A stretch of DNA of 64,000 bases from Microglena sp. YARC. Lineage: Eukaryota > Chlorophyta > Chlorophyceae > Chlamydomonadales > Chlamydomonadaceae. The notes under the pieces are model-generated. The model was not told where the DNA came from, made no database searches, and saw nothing but the letters and a program-made list of their open reading frames with translations. The stretch spans positions 59,010,051-59,074,050 of the forward strand of contig CM039463.1 of the NCBI GenBank assembly GCA_022414725.1. Direction: 5' to 3'. This document shows positions 37,597 to 50,100 of this stretch, in pieces. Position 1 is the stretch's first letter, and each line of letters opens with the position of its first letter. The translations under genes were made by a program, and so were the position numbers.

Positions 37597-37845
37597 TGTG
37601 AATTTCCGGAGTTATGTGCAAGGCACAGAGACGAGGGGAAGTCAGTAAGGATAAGATCTTTACAGTTAGATGAAGCATTCGATCAATGCGCTAGGAGGAA
37701 AAACTGAGATGGCGCGGCACCTTAGGGTACTGGCATCAGAGTCCGTGCCATAGCTGGCAGCGGCATCGCAGTACAGTGCAGCAGGGAGGTAGACCTGTGC
37801 ACTCTAAGTCACTCTAGGTGAGCCGGTGAAACCCGGTGAATAACA
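37597..37845 (-). repeat. 5' LTR (element orientation)
   Basis: Same 249 bp as 33298-33546 with a few substitutions; followed by the AAGTA target duplication at 37846-37850. The primer-binding region would be just below 37597 (minus-strand GGTTACGGTCCC); I did not match it to a tRNA. Confidence 0.93.
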
Positions 37846-37975
37846 AAGTAAGGATGGGTCTGATTCCCTACAGATGCCGCACTCCTCAAAATATTCCCAG
37901 GGTGAATCTCTGACCACCAATTAACATGGAGGTTGGGGGCCTTTGAAACGTAAACCAGTTAACTGGAACAAAGTT

Positions 37976-38292
37976 GCATTACATTACATTACATGTTAAA
38001 GTCTACTTGACACCGCGAGGGTGTATGCGACTCTGTGCTTTAAACAAAAAGAAAAAGCACCCACAAAGCAAAAAAACCCATTACATACGGGGTGTGTCGA
38101 GGACAAACGAACCAAATTCCCAACCACCGTTTTGGTGGCGTAGGTATTAAACCCCCTAGGACCAGATATCAACCACTAACAGCGGCGGAGGTAAGAAGCT
38201 AACAAATGAGAAGTCACAAGAAAATATATAATAAATTACGGTGCCACTAAGCAGTCCAGGGCTTCCTGTCTTACTCTTCTACAAGTAGAAAG
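37976..38292 (-). mobile_element. Third copy of the TAATG-tailed non-LTR retrotransposon 3' end
   Basis: Same body as 21949-22390 in the same orientation, with only three ATTAC units of tail at 37976-37992. 5'-truncated near 38292 at the same place as the first copy (CTACAAGTAGAAAG). Confidence 0.75.
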
Positions 38293-40412
38293 GTAGTCGG
38301 CTAGGTTGCCCCAAAAAGTCTTCGTGCCATTTCCATTCACAAAGGTTCTGAATGTGTCAAGTGTAGAGTTGTAGTCTTGTAGATGGTCCTATTCTCCAAT
38401 AAGCCAATAATATTTTCTCTTACTACAACATTAAGTCATCAGATACGCGCCCTTAAGATGAAAGCTTTGGATCACAAGGAACATATAATGCTGTGCACAA
38501 TAATTGGATATCCTCTTCGTGAGATAAGTGTGGTTAACCTTAGATGCCTTCTTATTTCCCAATCTGGGAGTAAATAAAATTGATCTTCTGCATTACCTGA
38601 TGTGCAATCCAGATTCCAGAAGTGGAAGGTCGAGCGAAGCTTCGTAATTGAAATTGAAATTGTTACATCCCAGTAATGTACCACTCTCAGGACGTGAAGT
38701 TAAGGACACCACTGCGTAAGCCGGAGCTAGCAGTAGTCACCATAAAGCTTCGTAGCTTCCTCTGCTTGTCCACGAATGTATGGAGAGATTGGATCCCTAT
38801 TTTGATAACAATGCTTGGGTTTTGATTGTTTTGATAACGATTTCATTCCCCTAGTGATTAATGCCACTGCCGAAGACGGCGAGCAGCCAAATTTCTGGCT
38901 GGATCTATGTAACCAAGTTCAAGTTACTGCCACAAGCCTAACATAGTCTAATCCGAAGTATCTGGAAATTGACACGGCCAGCTTTCCAGAACTGCTGATA
39001 TCTTAGGGCGTAGCTTAGGTCGTCGTCAACCGCAATGGTAGCTTGTCCAGTTGAGGTAGGAGACCGCTCCCCACCCGAGTACGACGGGCTCCCTTAATAC
39101 CACGCCCCACCAGGCGTTATCATTACTTTTTTTTAGGGCGTAGCCCAGTGGCTGGATTAGGAGGTGAGGGGGAGGTGTGCGTGTGTGTGGGGTGGGGGTG
39201 GGGGCTTGGTTTATGGGTGGGGAGGGGGGGAGTGATGGTGGTGGGTGTGTGGGACGGGGGGAGTCATGGTGGTGGGTGCTTAAGAGGGTGGGGAGGGGGA
39301 TACAAATGGCTGCGTGTACTTACATTACGTTCATAGATATTCATGGACATGCCCGAGTTGACCCAAGAAAAGACCTATTTACAACTTCCATGCTTCTAAT
39401 CATCCTCACAATCACAGGTTACAAACATAAAGAACAACATAAAAAAAAACTGACCGCCCTAATCAACTTGAGGTGACCAGCCCACGCCGCGGGTTCATGC
39501 GGAGGTGGCGTGAGGCAAAGGCTCCGGTGTGGGGGCTCAGCTACATTCAGGGCAGTAACAAAGACAATAAGGAAGCGCGCTGCCAGGCATCATTGCTGGC
39601 TTCCTAAATCCTACAATTCAACGAGCCCAGGGCTTGTCTTTTCAGTTTTTCTGAGCAGCTTCTAGACAGCTCCCCAAGTCAGCCACTGTGCTACACCCAA
39701 ATATTTCAGCACTTCTGGACAGCTGATTGTGTCAGCTTCAAGGTGCACTAGGTGACTAGGAAAAGTTAGTTTTAGCTGAATACCAAGTCAGGGGAGCCTA
39801 GACTTGTCTCTAAACAGTACACACCCATGTGATTGCACACAGCATTTAGCAGTACAGTGCTGTTAACATTTGGATACCCCTGGACAGTACAAATACATAC
39901 ATGCAAACTAAACTGCTGTATAAGGAGAGCGGGCTGACTATGATACATAACTACACTGTTTCTTTTTGTAGCTACTCAGTACAGCTTCTAGGCAGCTCCC
40001 TTTCCCTGTCCTTGGGCCAAACCTGAATCTAGGTAGTGAATCTGAAAGCTGTCATGACAGGTATTCCTATGCAGATGAAAGCTTCAGGATTGACCCAGCG
40101 CCTGGCGCATGGAGCTGACTGGAAGCTGCCATGCGTACCCCCCCCCAAAAACAATACATAACTATATGTCCAGAGGATGATCTTCAAGGAATTGGGTTGG
40201 AACCAGTGGCTGGCTGTTGGAGCTGAAGGGAGCTGCCATAGTAGCAAAAAAATGAAACACTTCTCCTACTTCTCCTACTTCTCCCCCCACTTTGCTTTTT
40301 TGCGCCTGCAACACCTTGTGTACTGCTGGCTGGCTTGTGTTCTGCTGGCTGGCTTGTGAACTGCTGGCTGGCTTGTGTACTGCTGGCTGGCTTGTGTTCT
40401 GCTGGCTGGCTC
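38293..40412. other. No gene seen; several retroposon ends
   Basis: Holds the CAATTT-tailed unit (38646-38750, minus), an (AAGTTC)n-tailed unit (38868-38938, plus), a LINE-like 3' end with CACGCCCCACCAGGCGTTATC (39011-39125, plus; other copies 44900-44965 and 49769-49878), a GTGGGTGGG-rich tract (39160-39300) and a unit at 39984-40080 like 4970-5060. The last 400 bp are 3' flank of the NTF2-like gene. Confidence 0.6.
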
Positions 40413-40452
40413 CTACTTCTCCCCCCACTTTGCTTTTTGCGCTTGCAACACC
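40259..40452 (-). repeat. Duplicated last-exon end and CTGGCTGG repeats
   Basis: CCCCCCACTTTGCTTTTT with TGCAACACC occurs at 40282-40317 and 40419-40452; the right copy contains the real stop of the NTF2-like gene (40413-40415). Between them are five 18-20-bp CTGCTGGCTGGCTTGTG units (40322-40410). Confidence 0.75.
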
Positions 40453-43400
40453 TCATCCATGGAGCTATTCTTCTTCTTACTGTCTGACAGTATCTCGGAT
40501 TTGCTCTTGCTGCTGCGGCAGTACACTTGGGTAGAGCTGTGTTTCTGCTGCCCCACCATCACGGATGACGTGATGTGCAGGTGGCCATCCTAAGGGGGGA
40601 AGGAGGGATAGTGTAACTGGTGGGTGGGTGGGGTGGGGTGGGTGAGGGGGTGGGGGTACTGAGAGGGGGCAAGGTTGGGGAGGCGGGGTGGTGGGTGGTT
40701 GGGGTAGAGCTGTGTTAATGCTACCCCACCATCATGGATGAAGTGATGTGCAGGTGGCCATCCTGAGGGGAGGAGGAGGGGAAAAGCCAAAGGGTCTTGC
40801 CCGTCATCCGCCCCTTCCCCCCCATCCCTTCCTCTACATTCCTCACCGCATCCCATACCGGCGTGGCAGCTTACCTCACGAATGTCGTACTCCTCTTGCA
40901 AGCTTCCAGCCAAAGGGTCTTCCCACTTCATGTCGACCCTCACGCCGCCGCTAGGAAGCTGCTCAGCAGTTGCATGCTGGCTACCCGAGCGCAGGTCACG
41001 GCGCATGAGGTTCACACTTTTTCCAAACCTGTGGGTGCCAGACGTGGGTTTGGGGATAAGGCTCAGGGTTGAGCAGTTTAAGTGTTCATGACCGAGGTGG
41101 TGCTGTGGTTCACGTTATATATCAAGGGTGCGTGTGTAAGGCGTAAGTGGTGAGTAAAACCTACATCCTAGACCCTAGTACATCTGCTTGTACTTCTCTG
41201 CATGTCTCTGAAGTAGAGCAAGGTTATAGAAAACCTGAAACCTGGTGAACCTACATGTACTTCTCAGTGACCATGAAGACAGGCACAACGGTTATGGTGG
41301 GAAACCCTGAACCCTGGTGTACCCACTTGTACTTCTTAGTGACCCTGAAGAAGAGCATGATGGTGATGGTGTGATACCCTGAACCCCAAATCCTGGTGTT
41401 TACCCCCCCTTGTACTTCCCAGAGACCCTGAACCCTACAAGCTGGTGTACCTACTTGTACTTCCCAGAGACCCTGAAGAAGAGCACAGTGGTGATGGTGT
41501 GAAACCCTGAACCCGAGACCCTGGTGTACCTACTTGTACTTCTCAGTGACCCTGAAGAAGGGCACAATGGTGATGAAGCTGATGCTCAGTTTCTCGTGGG
41601 GAGTGTGCTCAAGCTGAAGGCCGTCAATGAGACGTGCTGTCACACGTTGCAATCCAGACAGCATCAGCACATCCATCATCTTTACGTATCCCTCGGCATC
41701 AGACAGCTCTGTCTCTTTCACCCAGATGCCTGCACACACATGATCAAGAGGATAGGGCATGTTGGGATAGGGATAAGGGGTAGGGATGCATGATATGATT
41801 TATAGCTGTCTCTTTCAACCAGCTGCCTGCACACACATGATCAAGAGGATAGGGCATGTTGGGATAGGGATAAGGGGTAGGGATGCATGATATGATTTAT
41901 AGCTGTCTCTTTCAACCAGCTGCCTGCACACACATGATCAAGAGGATAGGGCATGTTGGGATAGGGATAAGGGGTAGGGATGCATGATATGATTTATAGC
42001 TGTCTCTTTCAACCAGCTGCCTGCACACACATGATCAAGAGGATAGGGCATGTTGGGATAGGGATAAGGGGTAGGGATGCATGATATGATTTATAGCTGT
42101 CTCTTTCAACCAATGGCCTGCACACACATGACCAAGAGGATAGGGCATGTTGGGATAGGGATAGAGATAGACTAGTATAGAAAATAAAATCTGTCTCTTT
42201 CACCCCAATGCCTGCTCACGTGATCAAGAGGATAACATGTGTTGGGATAGGGGTAGCAAACTATCATAGGGATGGGATGCATTATGGCTCTGTCTCTTTC
42301 AGCCAAATGCCTGCAAACACATGATCAAGAGGATAGGGCATGTTGGGATAGGGATAAGGGGTAGGGATGCATGATATGATTCATAGCTGTCTCTTTCAAC
42401 CAATGGCCTGCACACACATAACCAAGAGGATAGGGCATGTTGGGATAGGGATAGAGATAGACTAGTATAGAACATTAAATCTGTCTCTTTCACCCCGATG
42501 CCTGCTCGCGTGATCAAGAGCATAACATGTGTTGGGATTGGGGTAGCAAACTATCATAGGGATGGGATGCATTATGGCTCTGTCTCTTTCAGCCAAATGC
42601 CTGCACACACATGATCAAGAGGATAGGGCATGTTGGGATAGGGATATGATGATAGGGATAGTACATACATTTGATAGGGGTAGCATACGAGGATAGGGAT
42701 GGGATGCATCACAGCTGTCTCTTTCATCCAAATGCCTGCACACACATGATCAAGAGGATAGGGCATGTTGGGATAGGGATATGATGATAGGGATAGTACA
42801 TACATTGGATAGGGGTAGCATACTAGGATAGGGATGGGACACATCACAGCTGTTTCTTTCATCCAAAAGCCTGCACACACATGATAAAGGGGATAGGGCA
42901 TGTTGGGATAGGGATGTAATGATAGGATAGGGATGCATAACAGCATGACATAAAGTACTACACACACCTACATGCACTGACCTGAAAATTTGATAGCCGC
43001 AGAACCTTCCATGCTGCCCGCAAAGCTAGCTACCTCAAACTTTTCATCACTCTACATGGAACCCCTCAACATACAACTACTCGACACACAACCCTGTTAG
43101 TGACGAACTTTACATCTGGTATAAGCACTGACCTGAAAAGTTGATAGCCGCAGAACCTGCCATGATGTCCACAAAGCTAGCTGCCTCAAACATCTAATCA
43201 CTCGACATAAGAGCACTACATACAACTACTCGACATACAAGCACTACATGCGACTCCTCTACTTATCACTCAACATAAAACCCCTCTTCGTACACGCACT
43301 GACTTGAAAAGTTGATGGCCGCAGAGCCTGCAATGATGTCCACAAAGCTAGCTGCCTCAAACATCTAATCGCTCTACATACAACTACTCAACATACAAAC

Positions 43401-46139
43401 CTGCACGTGCCGAGCTATACATACGGTATACGCACTGACCTGAAAAGTTGATGGCCGCAGAGCCTGCCATGCTGTCCACAAAGCTAGCTGCCTCAATCTT
43501 CTCATCACTCTACATACAACCCCTCAACATACAACTACTCGACACACAACCCTGTTAGTGCCGAGCTATACATACGGGATGAGCTATACATACGGGATAC
43601 GCACTGACCTGAAAAGTTGATGGCCGCAGAGCCTGCCATGATATCCACAAAGCTAGCGGCCTCAAACTTTTCATCGCTATCATCTCCTGAGTGAAACGAA
43701 AAGTCACATAACAGCATGTCTTCTTCAAACGTGTCTGTTACAGTGCTGCTGCTGCTGCCGTCCACCCTAACTCTGTTGTCGATGATCTCAACACCTGATA
43801 CGATGAAACAATGTAAGGAAACAAAATTAAAACAACGTTACAAAAGAAAAAAACTTTTCTTCCGCATCCTGTTGACATTTTCCCGTAGTAAATGCATTTT
43901 TGCAAGACGGTGAGCAACCAAATTGATGGCTGATGCAATGTTACCAAGTTCAAGTTCAAGTTCAAGACCTTCTTCTTCTTTGCTCGGGGGGACTTCCGTG
44001 GGCATGGCAAGGGAGGACGCTATGAAGGAGAGTTGGTGGAGTGAGGAAATTCATGACGAGACACAGTGAACATTTTCAAGTTCAAGTTCTCACAACTTCT
44101 TGGCAGGTCTCTCATGGGTAGGGTTGGGCCGACAAATAAACGTATAAGATACGTTCATACGTTTATACGTATAAATACGCCGTTTAGTTTTTCTCAAATC
44201 GACCTTATATACGCCGTATACAAAACGTATTGTCTGTACTTTGAGAAGTACAGCACACGTCCCGGCACTTCACTTTCTTGGTTTTCATTATATTTTTGAT
44301 CTAGATAGCTCATTGGAAAGCTTTTGATCTCCTCATAATATGCCATACAATTCACCGTTCACATGCACAATTTTATAAACATTGGGTCTGAAGGTTGATC
44401 TAGATAGCCAGGATGGCACACATATCAGAGCGCCACCTAGCCTTCCATTCCACAAGCTGTGCTCCTATGTGGGCTTGAAGGATTGATGGAGCAAGCCTAG
44501 TGCAATGTGAACATGGACAATATTGCAATACCGTTATGTACTTATATTATTATACACTTATACAGTGATATAATAGACCAAATGGCATTTAATGACCCCC
44601 TTAGATTGGCAACGCCGCACGTCTTGGCCGACGCGCTTTCTTTTCTGGTCGTGATTTATTTTCTGAGAATTGGACAACCTAAACTTGCCAGATTATTTTT
44701 CTGAGAGTTGATATGTGATGCCAATGAAATTAGCTACGCTGCAATACCTTTAAACCCATGTAAAGTATTTTCTCAAGAAGTGCCTAATTTTTATATACGT
44801 TTTCATACATTTATATGCATACGTTTATACGTTTATACATTTATACGGCTTAAAAAAATAAAAATATACGTTTGCTTCCCAACCCTACTCATGGGTAAGT
44901 ATCAGCCCGTTCCCTACAGCCGGAAGACACGGCTCCCTTAATACCACGCCCCACCAGGCGTTACACAAATTATACATGAATTATACACGAATTATCATTA
45001 TTATATTATACATGAATTAAATTATACATGAATTATACATGAATTAAATTATACATGAATTAAATTATACATGAATTATACATGAATTAAAATATACATG
45101 AATTATACATGAATTAAATTATGCATGAATTATACACGAATTATCATTATCATTACTTTGTCTCAAGTTCAAGTTCTCACCACTTGGCAGGTCTCTCATG
45201 GGAATTGACACCCCACGTGGGGCTGCCGCCGGGGCGCTGCCACGGCAGCAGCGCGGCGCTGGTACTGAGGGCCGCCCCCCCCTGGGTGGCGCGGACCTGT
45301 TGGACGCAGCTGGTCCCTGTCCTGATGGCCAGGCTGGTGCTGAGGCGGGGGAGGAGTACCTTGGTTGATGGGCGCGGTCTGATGATGGGCTAAAAGGGAA
45401 GTTGACTTGGAAAGGGGACTTGACGAAGCTACTGATGGGCTGTTTGAGGAGGGATAGGGGTCCGGCTGCCCAGCCTGGGAGGGCACTGGAGAGGGAGGCT
45501 CTCTCGGAGAAGGGGATGATGTTGCCGCTGTCGCTTTGCATGAAGCTGTAGGGAGGGGTGGGGGGGGGCATGAGTGAATTGGGAGGGAAATGTGTGTGTG
45601 TGTGTGGGGGGGTGGGGTGGGGGGTGGGGACATCTATCGAAGAAAGGGAGGATGTTGCCAGTGTCGCCTTGCATGAAGCTGAAGGGAGGGGGGACGGGGA
45701 GGGGGGAGGGGGGAAGATGAGTGAATTGGGGGAGGGAAATGGGAGGGAAATGTGTGTGTGTGTGTGGAGGGGGGGGGGGGGGGGGAGGGGACCTCTATCG
45801 GAGAAGGGAAGGATGTTACCGCTGTCGCCTTGCATGAAGCTGAAGGAGGGGGGGGGGGGGAGGGGGGGAAGGAGCATGAGTGCATTGGGGGAGAGGAGGA
45901 GGGAGGAGGGGGGGGGGGGGGGGGATCGGAGAAAGGGGATGGGGAGAGTATTCAGAAATACCGGAGTAGGGGGGAAAGCGGACAACATGTTGCTTTTTTT
46001 ACACATATGACTTGGAAGCAGATCGCGACGACGCATCAATTGTGAACTGGCGATGCGCGCGGCAGGGCGGAAAATCGTACAAAGTCAGTAGTACAATACC
46101 GCCACCGCAATTGATGATATCTCACATCGACACTACCAA

Positions 46140-46178
<39 letters not shown>

Positions 46179-47117
46179 GGGGGGCAAGGAAAAAGATTTC
46201 GTACCGCACGTTCGATATGGATAGAGAACCGCCGAGCAATAGTCGATACAAAAAAAAATCATGTCGATACACCCACGGGCGGCAGAGATACGAGGGGGGG
46301 GGGGGGGGGGGGGGTCCGACCGTTTTCCCAATTTTATTTGTACCTCGTGTAACTTTCTTGCCAGTGCGAATTTTGAGCGTGACGTACACCATTGAGAAGT
46401 CTCGACGAGAGGAGTACAAACCTGAAGTCGTTAGTTAGTGACACCAAGGGTGTAATTGGTGAAATCTCCTGGAAGGTACATCCAGGCTGGACGCCAGGCT
46501 GGACGTCACCCAGACCTTCGCGTCCAGCTTGAACGAGCGGCAGTTGGGCGGAAAAAGGCAGCGCGCAACGCGTTCTGAATTCCGGTCCCCTACCGTACGA
46601 AGTTCCTAAAGCAGTCGAGCCTGGGTTCGAGCACTCGAGCCCCCCCCCCCCCCAACCCCCACCCCCCCACACCTTCCCCCCCCTCCCCCCCCCACACCCA
46701 CCCAAAACACACACACCACCCGAGCCGACCATTTCAGGCTCCAGAATACAAGTTGAGTAGATCAAGCCATGATAATGATGATGATAAAGATAAAAAAGAC
46801 AGATAAATAACGCCTTCAGTCGATTTTCGTGATCTCCTCCTAGGGCGCGGACGACTGCTGAGCGCCCAAGAAAGTTGTAAAAATACTAAAATCTAAATTA
46901 CTTTGTCCGAACTTGATATTTATAAATTTTGGTTGTATGGTTGGAAAGGCCTTGCCGAGATGATGCTCATGGACCCCCCTTTCACTATGTAATACTGTCT
47001 GGGTGTCTAGATATGAGGTCTCAAAGAGGGGGAGGGGGGGGGGGGGGGGGGGGGAGGGGGTCAAAATAACAACTTCCGAACGTGCAGTCTGCCAACTTTA
47101 TTCCTGCCCCCCCCTCG

Positions 47118-47184
<67 letters not shown>

Positions 47185-50100
47185 TGTTTCATTATTGTTT
47201 CATTGCCGCTTTGAAGCTGGGGTGATTTATTTTGTAATAATGTAGTTCTTCAAGTTTGAATTGAAGAACTACGTCATGACAAAATAACTCACCCAACCCC
47301 ATAGCGGCAGGGAAGACAGCAGGCAGCGCAGCCTTGAGGAAAGAAGATCCCAGGGACAGCGCGGGTAGTGCCATTGACAAAACTTGCTCAGGACTGTCCC
47401 TGATGTACACTAGCTTGCCGTCTTGGCCGACCTTGTACAGACCCTGTAAAGAACCCAAATCAACTTGAACAACTACATCACCATATAACTCACCCTAGCT
47501 CCATAGCAGCAGGCAAGACAGCAGGCAGCCTTGGAAGACCGCAGGTAGCCATAAATACCCCCCTCCCCCCCCCCCCAAGTTTAGCTTTCGCTACTTTTGA
47601 CCCCATTTTGGCCCCAATTGCCGCTATAAAGAACCCAAATCAAGTTGAACAACTTCATTACCATATAATTCACCCCAGCTCCATGGCAGCTGGCCATACA
47701 CCTTGGAGAAAATAGCTGTGAAGCACTCTTAAAAAATTGTAAAAAAAAAACTCGAGAAGTACAACAAAGCTCACTCCAGCTCCATAGGGGCAGGCAACAC
47801 AGCCTAGAGAAAATAGCTGTTAAGCACTCTTAGTAAATTGTAAAAAGAAAAACTCGAGAATTACAACATAACTCACCCCAGCTCCATAGCGGCAGGCAAG
47901 ACAGCCTGGAGAAAATAGCTGGTCAGGACTGTAAATTAATTGTAAAAACAAAACTTGAGAAATACAAAATAGCTCACCCCAGCTCCATGGCAGCAGGCAA
48001 GACAGCAGGCAGCGCAGCCTTGAGGAAAGAAGATCCCAGGGACAGCCTGGAGAAAATAGCTGTTCAGGACTGTTAATTAATTGTAAAAAAACTTGAGAAT
48101 AAAAAAGTAGCTCACCCCAGCTCCATGGCAGCTGGCAAGACAGCAGGCAGCGCAGCCTTGAGAAAAGAAGACCCCAGGGACAGTGCGGGTAGTGCCATTG
48201 ACAACACTTGCTCAGGACTATCCCGGATGTACACAAGCTTGCCGTCTTCGCCAACCTTGTACAGACCCAGTCCACGCGACATAGGCAGGTGGATACCCTC
48301 AAGCTCCAAGTGCCTAAATAGGATGCACGGTATGGATGTCAAGTTCAAGTTCCAAGTGCCTATATAGGATGCACGGTATGAAGGTTGATGTTCCTGCCCA
48401 AGACGGCGAGCACCCACAATGGTTGGAGACATGCAAACAAGTTCAAGTTCTGAGTTACAAGGCCTAAGCTCCAAGTGCTTATATAGGATGCACGGTATGA
48501 ATGTTGCTGTTCCTGTCCAAGATGGCGAGCAAAACCAAATTGGTTGGAGACATGCAAACAAGTTCAAGTTCTGAGTGAAAAGTCCCAAGCTTCAAGTGCC
48601 CATATAGGATGCACTGTATGAATGTCAAGTTCTGAGTTATAAGTCCAAAGTTACGAGCCCAAGTTAAAGTTTGTGACATGCAAACAAGTTCCAACACCCA
48701 GGTGCTCACCATGCAATGCCCACAGCATCTCCTCCATCTACTACAGCACAAGCACCTCCTCCTCCTACAGCACAAACTCACACTTTACTACGAACACCTC
48801 CACACCACCACCACCACTACACTACCACCACACACCACCACCACCCATCACGCCACTAACACCACCACCACCCAGGTGCTCACCATGCAATGCCCACAGC
48901 ATCTCCTCCATCAACGACATCCTCCAGCACAAATACAGCGCCATCAGGGATGCACGGGAGGGTGTTCATATAAAACCGTTGCACTGCTGCCTTTGTGCTG
49001 AGCATCGTGTTGAGGGCACGGTTCTCGTAGCTGCGTGGACAGGTGTGTGTGTGGAGTGTGTGTGTAGGTGGGTGGGGAGGGTGTGTGTGTGTGTGTGGGG
49101 GGGGGAGAGGGTGTTCATGTAGAATCGTTGAACCGCTGCATTGTGCTGAGCATCGTGTTGAGGCACGGTTTCATGTAGCTGCGTGTGGCAGGTGAGTGTG
49201 TGTTTTGTGTGTGTGTGTGTGTGTGTGTGCGTGTGTGTGTGTGTGTGGGGGGGTGTTCATGTAGAACCGTTACACCACTGCTTTATGCTGAGCATCATGT
49301 TGAGGGCACGGTTCTCGTAGCTGCACGGGACATGTGTGTGTGTGTAGGGGGGGGGGGGGGGGGGGATAATAGGATGGGTGCCATTTCCAAATCAAAGACT
49401 GCTATTCAGAGGCATGGTTCTCGTAGCTGCATCGAACAAGAGCCGTGTTTTTGTGTTTCAGATTTCTGTAGGCCAGGTTAAGTAGTAGTACTTAGGCTAC
49501 TCAAGCCCGATTTCAGCATTGTTGCATAAACATTGCATGACAGAGTGCCAAAAATGGAGCCCAGAGGGGTCGTGCAAAACCATGCAATGACAGAATGGCG
49601 ACGCAGTTGGAACGCATCATCGGATTTTTTTGGATAAAGAGTAATCAAGGTTGGTGGGCAGGGAAGGGAGAGGTAAGGCAGGTTGGCGAGGGATCCCTCA
49701 ACCTGTTCATTTCCTTTTGTCCATGCCTTTTTCATCTTTCCTTCCCTTTTGTCCTTACCCTGTCCCCAGGTTGTCGTCAACCGCGATGGTAGCTTGTCCA
49801 GTTGAGGTAGAAGACCGCTCCCTACCCGCGTACGACCGGCTCCCTTAACACCACGCCCCACCAGGCGTTATTATTACCCAGTCCCTACGTCACTGAATCA
49901 GCCCTCATGCTGAACACCTTGGCCAGGTCTGTTTGGCTCAGTGCCGGGATACCGTGTATAGGCTGCCCACCTCTGTCCTTCCCTTCTTATCCCATTTCCC
50001 TTCCCTTTGACCTCTTCCCCTTCCTTGTCCATTTCTCTTGTCCCCTCCCCTTCCCTTGTCCACTTACATCACTGAATCGGACATCATGCTCAACACCTTC

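Larger units (their letters stand above)
33298..37845 (-). mobile_element. Copia-like LTR retrotransposon, probably non-autonomous
   Basis: 4.55 kb bounded by 249-bp direct LTRs (33298-33546, 37597-37845), each TG...CA, with about eight differences by eye. A perfect 5-bp target duplication AAGTA sits at 33293-33297 and 37846-37850. Orientation is minus: a polypurine tract (TTGGGGGGGA, 33547-33556) abuts the downstream LTR and gag-like frames read leftward. I find a gag-like frame, a degenerate copia protease-like region and a CCHC knuckle, but no integrase, reverse transcriptase or RNase H, and the space is too short for them. Confidence 0.92.

Noticed and set aside
45546..46039. Upper part of a 306-codon minus-strand frame as a separate gene
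   Set aside because: Only 45181-45545 behaves as an exon. The rest is exon-edge copies joined by poly-G and CACACA filler.
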